A stretch of 64,000 nt of DNA, taken from NCBI GenBank assembly GCA_963806685.1, contig CAWDZB010000020.1, positions 1 through 64,000 on the forward strand, read 5' to 3'. Positions 42,421-50,510 of the stretch are shown one piece after another. The translations under genes and the position numbers were made by a program. Below the pieces are notes generated by a model, which worked only from the letters and a program-made list of their open reading frames with translations, had not been told where the DNA came from and searched no databases. Numbering within the stretch: position 1 is the stretch's first letter; the number at the start of each line of letters is the position of its first letter. The stretch comes from DDH964 sp963806685. Its GTDB lineage: Bacteria; Desulfobacterota; Desulfuromonadia; Desulfuromonadales; DDH964.

Positions 42421-43338
42421 ATGGAGAAACGCTATCGCCTCTTCTCGGCCGAGCTCAAGAATCGTTTCGGCGGCCGGGTTCACAAGATTTCCGTCGACGC
42501 CGGTTTCACCTGTCCCAACCGGGGCGGCACCCGGGAGCGTCCCGGCTGCCTGTTCTGCGATCCGGGTGGATCCGGGGCGGTCGGCATCGAGCGCCGGCTG
42601 GACATTGCCGGCCAGCTTGAGGCCGGCAAGGAGGTCATGGCCCGCAAGTACAAGGCCGAGCTCTTTCTTGCCTATCTCCAGCCCTTTTCCAATACCTTCG
42701 CCCCGGCCGAGCAGCTGCGCACCCGGTACGACGAGGCCCTTGCGGTTCCGGGAGTGGTCGGTCTCGCGGTCGGTACCCGCCCCGACTGCCTGCCCTCCGA
42801 GGTCCTCGACCTGCTGGCCGATTATCACCACCGTACCTATTTCTGGCTCGAGCTCGGACTGCAGAGCAGCCATGATCGGACCCTCGCCTGGCTGCGTCGC
42901 GGCCACGACTATGCGGCCTTCCTGCGAGCTTTTGCCGCGGCTCGCGAGCGGGGTCTGCGGATCTGCGTCCACGTCATCCTTGGCCTTCCCGGCGAGGACC
43001 GGTCGGCGATGCTCGCCACCGCCGACGCGCTGGCGAGGCTGGAAGTCGACGGGGTCAAGATCCACTTGCTCCATGTGCTGCGCGGCACGCCGCTGGGGGA
43101 ACTCTACCAGTCCGGGAAGGTTGCGGTCCTGGGACAGGACGAATATGTGTCGCTGGCCGCCGATTTTCTGGAGCGGCTGCACCCACGGACCGTTGTCCAG
43201 CGCCTGACCGGGGACGGCCCGAGGGAACTGCTGCTGGCACCGCTGTGGTCCCTCAATAAGTGGGAGGTACTCAATGCCATCGATGCCGAACTCGAACGCC
43301 GTGGCAGCAGGCAGGGGGACGCCTGTGTCCCTGCCTAG
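42421..43338 (+). CDS. Radical SAM protein, YhcC/TIGR01212 type
   Basis: About 305 residues from the ATG at 42421 (MEKRYRLFSAELKNRFGGRV), the family N-terminus; the frame is open further upstream without a ribosome site. The Fe-S cluster cysteines are spaced as in this subfamily, TCPNRGG...GCLFCDPGG. Later blocks are AYLQPFSNTFAP, LAVGTRPDCLPSEVLDLLAD, WLELGLQSSHDRTL and VHVILGLPGED. The reaction of this family is not established. The final codons overlap the lipoprotein start. Confidence 0.88.
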   Translation: MEKRYRLFSAELKNRFGGRVHKISVDAGFTCPNRGGTRERPGCLFCDPGGSGAVGIERRLDIAGQLEAGKEVMARKYKAELFLAYLQPFSNTFAPAEQLRTRYDEALAVPGVVGLAVGTRPDCLPSEVLDLLADYHHRTYFWLELGLQSSHDRTLAWLRRGHDYAAFLRAFAAARERGLRICVHVILGLPGEDRSAMLATADALARLEVDGVKIHLLHVLRGTPLGELYQSGKVAVLGQDEYVSLAADFLERLHPRTVVQRLTGDGPRELLLAPLWSLNKWEVLNAIDAELERRGSRQGDACVPA

Positions 43339-44053
43339 CCGCTGGCTGGTCCTGGTCGGAGCGCTGGTGCTGGTGTTGCTCGCCGGCTGCCAGCGGCAAT
43401 CAGACCCGGCCCGGGACTGGGTTGCCCGCTGCCTTGCCGCCCATGGTGGTGAAGCGGCCCTGCGCCAGGTGCAGACGGTGGTCTGGCAAGGGGAGATCAA
43501 GGCTATCGGCAATCGCCAGGGGCGTTCGACTATTCTGCTGGAGCGGCCGTTGAAGCTGCGCACCCGGCTCGATTACACCAATTCCCGGGAAGACCGCATC
43601 CTCAATGATCACCAGGGCTGGCGGGACAGCGGCTCCGGGTTCGCGGCGGTTTCCGGCCCGCCGTTGGAGGCAATGATTTTTCAATACCGGCACCTGACCC
43701 TGCCGCTGGGGCTGCTTGACAAGGGGGCTAAGGTGAGTTGGGCGGGAACGACCAAAGACGGAACGGTGCAACCCCGACTGCGGGTTGATCGCCCGGGAGA
43801 ACCGGAACTGCTGATCGATATCGATCCACAGAGCGGGCTGATCCAGAGGGTGACGGGAGAATTCCAGCTCGGTGGACAGACGACCGAACTGGCGGTCGCC
43901 TATGGTGATTACCGGGAAGTGGAAGGGGTGAAACTGCCGACGACGATCGTCAACTTCGCCGGCGGCATGGAGATCGCCCGCTCGCGGTTCCCGCGGGTGG
44001 CAGTCAATGTCCGCCTGCCGGCGACGGCCTTCACGTTACCCGGGGGCGGGTGA
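43325..44053 (+). CDS. Predicted lipoprotein, LolA/LppX-like fold possible
   Basis: 242 residues from a GTG at 43325, chosen because AGGGGG lies six bases upstream. Signal sequence SRWLVLVGALVLVLLAGC with lipidated Cys22. The mature part is beta-rich (VWQGEIKAIGNRQGRSTILL, YGDYREVEGVKLPTTIVNF), reminiscent of outer-membrane lipoprotein-sorting or DUF4292-like sheets, but I cannot name the family securely. It overlaps the radical SAM gene by 14 bp. Confidence 0.75.
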   Translation: MSLPSRWLVLVGALVLVLLAGCQRQSDPARDWVARCLAAHGGEAALRQVQTVVWQGEIKAIGNRQGRSTILLERPLKLRTRLDYTNSREDRILNDHQGWRDSGSGFAAVSGPPLEAMIFQYRHLTLPLGLLDKGAKVSWAGTTKDGTVQPRLRVDRPGEPELLIDIDPQSGLIQRVTGEFQLGGQTTELAVAYGDYREVEGVKLPTTIVNFAGGMEIARSRFPRVAVNVRLPATAFTLPGGG

Positions 44054-44073
44054 CGAAGCTGACGGCGGCCGGT

Positions 44074-44205
44074 TCAGGAGACGGCGGCGCTGGTGCCGAC
44101 CGTGACGGGCGCGGGGACGAGCTGCGCTTCGCTCCTGCCGCCCCAGGAGACCAGGAGCAGGGAGGCCCAGAGAAGACCGATGAGGAGGATAAGGATTCGC
44201 ATCAT
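44074..44205 (-). CDS. Possible 43-residue membrane peptide
   Basis: Short frame MMRILILLIGLLWASLLLVS followed by a polar tail ending VTVGTSAAVS. The hydrophobic run could be a membrane anchor. There is no good ribosome binding site, so I rate it only possible. It is convergent with the lipoprotein gene. Confidence 0.3.
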   Translation of the reverse strand: MMRILILLIGLLWASLLLVSWGGRSEAQLVPAPVTVGTSAAVS

Positions 44206-44374
44206 GGCGGGCGCTAAAATACGCCAGCTCTCTCAGAAAATCAAGGGGGTTTGCAGAAACTTTTCGAACTGAAACGCCCCTTGCCCCGCTGTCCCCGGCT
44301 GTGCTATTTTCCTCCGCCGGCTGCAGTCCCACCATCCTGCCCCATCCCTGCCCACATCTCCGGGAGCCCGGTCC

Positions 44375-46412
44375 ATGGACATCGACGATCTCAATCCCCC
44401 CCAGCAGGCTGCGGTGCGCCATACCGAGGGCCCGTTGCTGCTGCTGGCCGGGGCCGGTTCGGGGAAAACCCGGGTGATCACCTGCCGCATCGCCTACCTG
44501 CTGCAGCAGGGGGTGGCGGCCGAGCAGATTCTCGCCGTCACCTTTACCAACAAGGCCGCCCGTGAAATGCGCGAACGGGTGACGGCGATGGTCGGCCGCA
44601 AGGCCGGGCAGGGGATGGTCATCTCCACCTTTCACTCCCTGGCGCTGCGCATCCTGCGCAGCGATATCGAGAAGCTCGGCTTCAAGCAGAATTTTTCCAT
44701 CTACGGCAGTGCCGATCAGGTGCGGTTGGTTCGGGACCTGGTTCGCGACCTGCTGCCGGTGGGGGCGCGCTGCGATCTCGAGCGCATTCTCTGGCTGATC
44801 TCCGATGCCAAAAACCGGCTCGTCGTCCCCGGCGAATTCATCCCCGGCAGCGGCGACCCTGATCGCCTGCTGGCCGCCAGTGTCTATCCCCGCTATCAGC
44901 AGGCCCTCAAGGCCTTCAACGCCGTCGATTTCGACGACATCCTGCTGCTCGCGGTGCGCCTGCTGCGGGACGACCCGGCTGTCCGAGAGGCCTGGCAGGA
45001 GCGTTTCCGTTTCCTCATGGTCGACGAGTACCAGGACACCAACGCCGCCCAGTATCACCTGCTGCGGCTGCTTTGTGAACAGCACCGCAACCTCTGCGTG
45101 GTCGGCGATGACGACCAGTCGGTCTACGGCTGGCGTGGCGCCGATCTCGGCAATATCCTCGACTTCGAAAAGGATTTTCCGGGAGCGCGGGTCATCAAGC
45201 TGGAGCAGAACTACCGCTCCAGCGGCAATATCCTGGCGGCCGCCAACGCGGTGATTCGCAACAACGCCCAACGCAAGGAGAAGGTGCTGTGGACCGCGGA
45301 CGGTCCCGGGGAGCCGGTCATCAGCCTGCTGTGCGAGGATGCAGAGGACGAGGCGCGCAGCGTCGTCGAGCAGATCCACGCCGAGCGCTTCCGCCGCAAC
45401 CTGCAGTACCGGGATTTTGCCATCCTCTACCGGACCAACGTCCAGTCCCGGGCCTTCGAGGAGCAGCTGCGCTTCGAGAACATTCCCTACGTGCTGATCG
45501 GCGGCCAGCAGTTCTTCGACCGCAAGGAGGTCAAGGACGCGCTGGCCTACTTTCGGGTTCTGGTCAACCCCCGCGACGAGGTCAACCTGCTGCGCATCCT
45601 CAATTTCCCCCGGCGCGGCATCGGCGAAACGACGGCCGATACGCTGATTCGGGCCTCTGCTGCGCAGGGCAAGCCGCTGTGGGAGGTCCTCCAGAACGTG
45701 GCGGACATTCCGGAGCTGGCGGATAAGCCCCAGGCGGCGGTGGCCGGCTTCGTCGAACTGATGGAGCGCTATCGGAAAAACTTCCGCAAGCCGCTGCGGC
45801 TGGTCGAGACCGCACGCGAACTGTTCGCCGAGATCGGCCTCGAGGACGAGATCTACCGTACCGCCAGCGATCCCCAGCAGGGGAAGCGGCGCGCGGAAAA
45901 CCTTGATGAAGTGCTCAATGCCCTGGCCGGCTACGTCGAGCGCGAGGGGGAGACGACCCTGCCCGGGTTTCTCGACAAGGTGACCCTCCTCGATCAGGAC
46001 GAACCGGTGCGCAACGACAAGGAGCACAAGCTGGCCCGTGACGCGGTGGTGCTGATGAGTCTGCATTCCAGCAAGGGGCTCGAATTCCCCCAGGTGTTCC
46101 TGGTCGGACTGGAAGAGGGATTCCTGCCGCATCGCAAGTCGGTCGGTGACGGGAAACGATCTCGCCGAGGAGCGCCGCCTCTGCTACGTCGGCATTACCC
46201 GCGCCCGGCAGCGCTTGGTTCTGCTCCACGCGCGCCGGCGCAAGAAGTACGGCAAGCTCGAGCCGCGCATTCCAAGCCCGTTCCTGGCTGAAATTCCCGC
46301 CGAGGTTCTGGAGCAGGGGAGCAGTGATGGACCTCCCGCGCCCAGCCCCGACGAGCAGGAAAAAATGGCCAGTGATTTCTTCTCCCGGATGCGCGGCATG
46401 CTGGGCGAATGA
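44375..46412 (+). CDS. rep: Rep/UvrD-type superfamily 1 DNA helicase (one frameshift)
   Basis: About 678 residues. Helicase motifs: Walker A LLLLAGAGSGKTRVITCRIA, Ia VTFTNKAAREMRERV, II FLMVDEYQDTN, III VVGDDDQSVYGWRGAD, IV KLEQNYRSSGNIL, V VVLMSLHSSKGLEFPQVFLV and VI EERRLCYVGITRARQRLVL. Near 46150 an extra G shifts the frame between HRKSVGDG and NDLAEERR; removing it joins the two parts. The length and the short tail (DFFSRMRGMLGE) favour Rep over UvrD or PcrA. It unwinds DNA 3' to 5' ahead of forks or in repair. Confidence 0.9.
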
Positions 46413-46877
46413 GCCGCGAAGGTTGTCCCTCCGGCTTTGGGGGCACCCGCGGGCGAAAACGCTATAAAGGCCTGGACGATTCCGGGTTCACCCCCCCTGA
46501 AGTAAGACCAACCATAAACCGGGCCTTCGAACGAATCGATAGACAGGGAACTTAGTCAATGCCTGGTTCAATAATACTTCTTTAATATTCATCCCCGCCC
46601 CGGGGTTAGGGTTTCTTGCCAGCCTTGAATTAACTAATTGCAAGTTTTTTGTAATCGTTTATATTGGCCAGAATAAGAACTACTTCCATTGTTGCGGCAG
46701 TGAGGGCATTAAATTCCTGCTGGGAATTATCGATTTCGGCGTTTCCTGCGCCTGCGGCCTTTGCATTTTTTCTGACTAATTCCACAAAAACTCAGGGTTC
46801 ATAAAGTGGAAGCCACCAGGCACTTGGCACAGCCGAAAGGTTTTCCAGGCGCCAATAACATCTTTTCAGGGGGTATC
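46413..46877. other. 465-bp intergenic region before the electron transfer cluster
   Basis: GC content drops in 46540-46800. It contains the promoter candidate at 46638-46665 and a leader of about 205 bases before the barrel gene. I looked for a cyclic-di-GMP (GEMM) riboswitch, common upstream of Geobacter cytochromes, and did not find its conserved core. No gene seen. Confidence 0.55.
46638..46665 (+). promoter_or_regulatory. Candidate promoter of the electron transfer cluster
   Basis: TTGCAA (46638-46643), 16-base spacer, TATATT (46660-46665), in an AT-rich context. The -10 matches five of six positions. It implies a leader of about 205 bases before the ATG at 46878. Confidence 0.5.
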
Positions 46878-48161
46878 ATGCGAATGGGCACACGGTGTCG
46901 CGAGGTTATCCTGGCACTCATCTTGGTGCTGGGTGTTCTGCCTGCATCGTCCTTCGGTGCGCAACTTCACTTCAAATCGGACACGTACCTGAGGGCTTTT
47001 CAGCGGGACACCACAACCGAAAGCGATGCCACGGTCCTGCCCGGTTACGAGTACCTGCAGGTTGATGCCGGTGAACTGGAAGATTACGGGCTCTCGGTGC
47101 ACTTTTATGGCTGGGGACGCGCCGACCTGGCCGACAGTAACTATTTCGACGATTCTACTGACGGCAAGTTGCTCTACGGTTACCTGGAATATCGGCAGCC
47201 GGTCAACCGCTTCTCCGTCCGTCTCGGCAGACAGTACATCTTCGAGGGGGTGTCCAACGAAGCCGTCGATGGTCTGCGGGTGAGCAGCGATTTGGGCGAC
47301 TACTTTTCCCTGTCGCTCTATGGCGGCCTGCCGGTGGCCCTCGATGCGGAAAACGGGCGCAGCGGCGACAGCATCTACGGTGGGCGGCTGTCCCACCACT
47401 TCGGGACCAAATACGAGGTCGGTCTCTCCTACAAGGACATTGCCAACGACCATGACACCGCCGAGAAGATGGTCGGCGTCGACCTGTCGGCCTACCTTCC
47501 TGCCAACATGAGCTTCTACGGCTACTCCGCATACAACAACGAAACCAACGGCTGGGCCGAGCATAATTACGAACTGCGCATTCCCATCGCCAGCGTGCAG
47601 CTCAAACCCTATTTCCAGCACTTCGCCTACAAGGACTTCTTCGGGACCGGCGCCAACGCGGTCGGTCCGTTCCGAAACCTGGCAAAAACCGACGAGGAAT
47701 TGACCGCCTACGGCCTCGATGCCCTCTGGTCCGTCACTTCGGCCTGGACGGTGGGCGCCAAGGCCAAGTTTTTCGATTACGACCAGAAGGACAACGCCGC
47801 GACGGTCAGCGCCCAGCTCGCCTGGCACGGGGGAAAATCTCAGTACGGCGGCGAAATCGGTCGTACCGTTGCGGACAAGACCGCCGGCAATGATTACACC
47901 CTGGTGAGGCTGTTCGGCTACTGCGAGGCGATGGCTGGCAAGTTTCCGCTCGATTTCGTCAGCAGCGACGTGGTGCTGGCCTTTTACGACGAACCGATCT
48001 ACGGCGAGGACAACTCGCTGTTCATCTCCCTCGGCACCGGCAAGCATCTTCTCAACGATGCCTTGGAGGTCAAGATTTCCGGCGACTACAGTCAGGACCC
48101 CTATTTCGACAACGACCTGAAGGGGATCCTGACCATTAGCTACGTCTACGACCACAAATAA
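46878..48161 (+). CDS. Outer-membrane beta-barrel protein of a porin-cytochrome cluster
   Basis: 427 residues from the ATG at 46878 (GGGGG seven bases upstream). Signal peptide VILALILVLGVLPASSFGA, then alternating polar/hydrophobic strands typical of a barrel: QLHFKSDTYLRAFQRD, YGYLEYRQPVNRFSVRLGRQ, YEVGLSYKDIAND, and a terminal strand LKGILTISYVYDHK. No heme motif. Its position before three lipoprotein cytochromes suggests it is the channel that holds a cytochrome across the outer membrane, as MtrB, OmbB or ExtB do. That role is inference from context; the sequence itself shows only a barrel. Confidence 0.8.
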   Translation: MRMGTRCREVILALILVLGVLPASSFGAQLHFKSDTYLRAFQRDTTTESDATVLPGYEYLQVDAGELEDYGLSVHFYGWGRADLADSNYFDDSTDGKLLYGYLEYRQPVNRFSVRLGRQYIFEGVSNEAVDGLRVSSDLGDYFSLSLYGGLPVALDAENGRSGDSIYGGRLSHHFGTKYEVGLSYKDIANDHDTAEKMVGVDLSAYLPANMSFYGYSAYNNETNGWAEHNYELRIPIASVQLKPYFQHFAYKDFFGTGANAVGPFRNLAKTDEELTAYGLDALWSVTSAWTVGAKAKFFDYDQKDNAATVSAQLAWHGGKSQYGGEIGRTVADKTAGNDYTLVRLFGYCEAMAGKFPLDFVSSDVVLAFYDEPIYGEDNSLFISLGTGKHLLNDALEVKISGDYSQDPYFDNDLKGILTISYVYDHK

Positions 48162-48193
48162 CCGGTTCCCGATACCGACAGGAGATAGAAACC

Positions 48194-48664
48194 ATGGCGA
48201 AAAAGCACGTTTTTACCATTCTGGTCCTGCTCGCCGCGCTGTTGCTGGTGGCGGCCTGTGCAGGCCTGAAAAGCGGCACCACCTTCCCGGCGAAGCACCC
48301 CAGCGCCGCCGACCTCGGCGAGGAGCCGAAAAACTGCATCGAGTGCCATGAAGGCGCGACCGAAATCCCCTTCCAGCGTTACGTGCATGACGCCGACTGG
48401 GGTCGGAATCACCGCATGGCCGCCTACCAGGGTGAGGCGATCTGCTCCATGTGCCACCAGACCAGTTTCTGCAATGATTGCCACGCGACCCAGGTAGAAA
48501 TGAAACCCTCCGAAAAGAATGACACCGAAACCTACCGCAGCATGCCGCACCGGGGCGACTATCTGAGTCGGCACCGCATCGATGGCCGCATTGATCCGAC
48601 TTCGTGCATTCGCTGCCATGGCAACCCCAAGGCGTCGGAAACCTGCGTCCGTTGCCACGGCTAG
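48194..48664 (+). CDS. Pentaheme c-type cytochrome lipoprotein
   Basis: 156 residues with five CXXCH sites: CIECH, CSMCH, CNDCH, CIRCH, CVRCH. The signal LVLLAALLLVAAC gives a lipidated Cys22. Extra histidines (YVHDADWGRNHRMAAY, SMPHRGDYLSRHRIDG) can serve as distal ligands. AGGAGA lies six bases before the ATG. The size, lipobox and five hemes resemble the ExtC-type protein of the Geobacter ext cluster. It lies 32 bp after the barrel gene and 30 bp before the next cytochrome. Confidence 0.9.
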   Translation: MAKKHVFTILVLLAALLLVAACAGLKSGTTFPAKHPSAADLGEEPKNCIECHEGATEIPFQRYVHDADWGRNHRMAAYQGEAICSMCHQTSFCNDCHATQVEMKPSEKNDTETYRSMPHRGDYLSRHRIDGRIDPTSCIRCHGNPKASETCVRCHG

Positions 48665-48694
48665 AATTGAATGGAGTTTAAGGAGGAACGAACC

Positions 48695-49564
48695 ATGCGT
48701 AGAGCGGCAATAATCATATCCCTGGTCTTCCTGGCATCTTTGGCGGGCGGTTGTGCTTCCGACAACAACGAGGCACCTAACGACGACCAGCCCCATGTGC
48801 TGGGAACCCAATGGCAGCTTCCCACCGGCCATGCCGTGGCGGCGATTGAAAATTCGCCTCCCTGCTTCAGTTGCCACCAACTAACGGGAGGGCAGTCGGG
48901 AGCTCCCGACTGCAGCGGGTGTCATACGGCGGGGCAGCCCAATTTCGTCCTCGGTACCTGCGACTCCTGCCATGCTACTCCCCCCGACGGTGACAGTCGC
49001 CCCAACCGGGCCGGGGCCCATGCCACTCACAACGCCTTGTCCCAGGTCACCGACGTTTGCGCCACCTGCCACGACGGCGCCGGGACCGGCACGGCGAAGC
49101 ACTTCGATGCCTCCGCCCCGGCCGATGTAGCCCTTTTGGCCCCATACAACGCGAAAACCGGAGCCGCGGCCTTTACTCCGGGTTCGGCCAATCCTGGCAC
49201 CGGAACCTGCGGCAACGTCAGCTGTCACGGTGGCCAGCAAACCCCCGACTGGTTGACCGGCCAAATCAACCCTGACCAGGATTGCACCAGCTGCCATGAG
49301 CTGGGTACCGCCTTTCAGACGCCCCAGTACAACAGCCCCTACTCCGGGCAGCACAGTTTCCACCTTGCAGTATTCCCGGGCGGCTGCATCCTCTGCCACG
49401 ACCCGGCCAAGTTGGAAAGCGACCATTTCATTGGCCTTGATACCCCTGAGTTTGAGGGAGTCCCGGCGGCAACCCTCCGGGACGGTTTGAATTATGATTC
49501 CCAGGCCATGACCTGCACCAACAACGCTGGCGCTTGTCACCCGGGGGAGACGAGAAACTGGTAA
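48695..49564 (+). CDS. Multiheme lipoprotein cytochrome with CX4CH and CX6CH sites
   Basis: 289 residues. Lipobox LVFLASLAGGC with Cys20. Six standard sites (CFSCH, CSGCH, CDSCH, CATCH, CTSCH, CILCH), plus CGNVSCH (CX4CH) and CTNNAGACH (CX6CH). The pair CGNVSCH...CTSCH matches the Geobacter C4xC...C2xCH repeat (TIGR01904 type). If the unusual sites bind heme the protein has eight. AAGGAGG precedes the ATG at 48695. Probably located at the outer-membrane surface. It ends the three-gene string; a 946-bp gap separates it from the decaheme gene. Confidence 0.88.
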   Translation: MRRAAIIISLVFLASLAGGCASDNNEAPNDDQPHVLGTQWQLPTGHAVAAIENSPPCFSCHQLTGGQSGAPDCSGCHTAGQPNFVLGTCDSCHATPPDGDSRPNRAGAHATHNALSQVTDVCATCHDGAGTGTAKHFDASAPADVALLAPYNAKTGAAAFTPGSANPGTGTCGNVSCHGGQQTPDWLTGQINPDQDCTSCHELGTAFQTPQYNSPYSGQHSFHLAVFPGGCILCHDPAKLESDHFIGLDTPEFEGVPAATLRDGLNYDSQAMTCTNNAGACHPGETRNW

Positions 49565-50510
49565 ACGGATAGAAGGCATTCTCACCCCCCCCTGGTTTTC
49601 CATCGTTTGAAATACGGGCCATGGGCATCCGGATAGATAGATTTTTCCCCCTGTTCGGGGCCCATTTCATTTGGAAGACAACCGGGAGACGGGGAGCCAG
49701 GCACTGGTGGCGACAGGCTCGCCTTTGCATTCAGCCCATGGTCTTTTCGTTTATTACTCTGTGGTCGAGAAGTGGCAGTTAAGGATAAGGGACACTCGGG
49801 TTCCTCGCTGGGTGCATTGAAAGTGAGGCTTACATAATTCCTTTGCAACCCTTGTCAGTACCGAAGAAGAGCCAAAAAGGAGTTCTCCTTGGAAAAAATT
49901 TGCATCGACCCAGAGATCCTGCCTTCTCCAAGCTGAAAGCATTTCCCGGGGATGGCCTCTTCATTGATTTCGCCGACTTACTCCAAATCCCTCGGCTACG
50001 GCAAGACCATTTTCCCTTCCAGTTTTTCTGGGCCGAATGGGAATTTCGATACCCGGTCGGCAATTGAAGTGCCTGGTGGTGTGATAAAAATCAAGTAATT
50101 CATGTGGTTGAAGCGATGATGGGCTTTTGGAAGACCCGGTCAGGAAACCCTAGGAAATTTTGGGGGGGTAGCCTTGACTTTCCTTTGTTTCATGCTTGAA
50201 TGAGGTTTACGGTTTTTTAGCAATTTGTAATATTGGATCAATTTTAATTTTGAATGGTGGCACCCACCGTTGCGGTTTGTTCTTTCTGTTACTCACCTGA
50301 CAAAAAGTGAATGATCTTGCTGCTACTCGTAGGCAGGCTGACGAATATTTTTGATGCGTCTAATTGAGCTTTCAGGGGGAAGCTGGTTCAACTCAAGGGG
50401 ATGGAGGTAAGGAACGGCTGCGATTCTCCCTGATGGAAAGACGCTAGGTTTTATCACCCGGCAATGTATTGACAGGACGTTTTACTCACCACGTGAAAGG
50501 AGCAAGGAAG
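49565..50510. other. 946-bp noncoding region of lower GC before the decaheme gene
   Basis: Composition is clearly more AT-rich than the flanking genes. Two short overlapping frames at 49830-50067 exist on opposite strands, but neither has a ribosome binding site or protein-like makeup; a decayed gene is possible. Promoter candidates lie at 50174 and 50206. The leader from there to the ATG at 50511 is about 270 bases. No riboswitch core recognised. Confidence 0.5.
50206..50233 (+). promoter_or_regulatory. Weak promoter candidate upstream of the decaheme cytochrome
   Basis: TTTACG (50206-50211), 16-base spacer, TAATAT (50228-50233). A second option is TTGACT at 50174 with TGAATG 17 bases later. 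Neither is strong. Confidence 0.28.

Noticed and set aside
44036..46132. 698-codon minus-strand frame opposite the Rep helicase
   Set aside because: Antisense shadow; all seven helicase motifs lie on the plus strand.
46660..46877. Cyclic-di-GMP (GEMM) riboswitch before the barrel gene
   Set aside because: Expected in this type of organism, and a GAAAG loop is present, but the conserved GCAAA/GGGACGCAAAGC-type core is missing.
50255..50280. Sigma-54 promoter TGGCAC...TTGC upstream of the decaheme gene
   Set aside because: The GG and GC elements are 11 bases apart instead of the strict 10.
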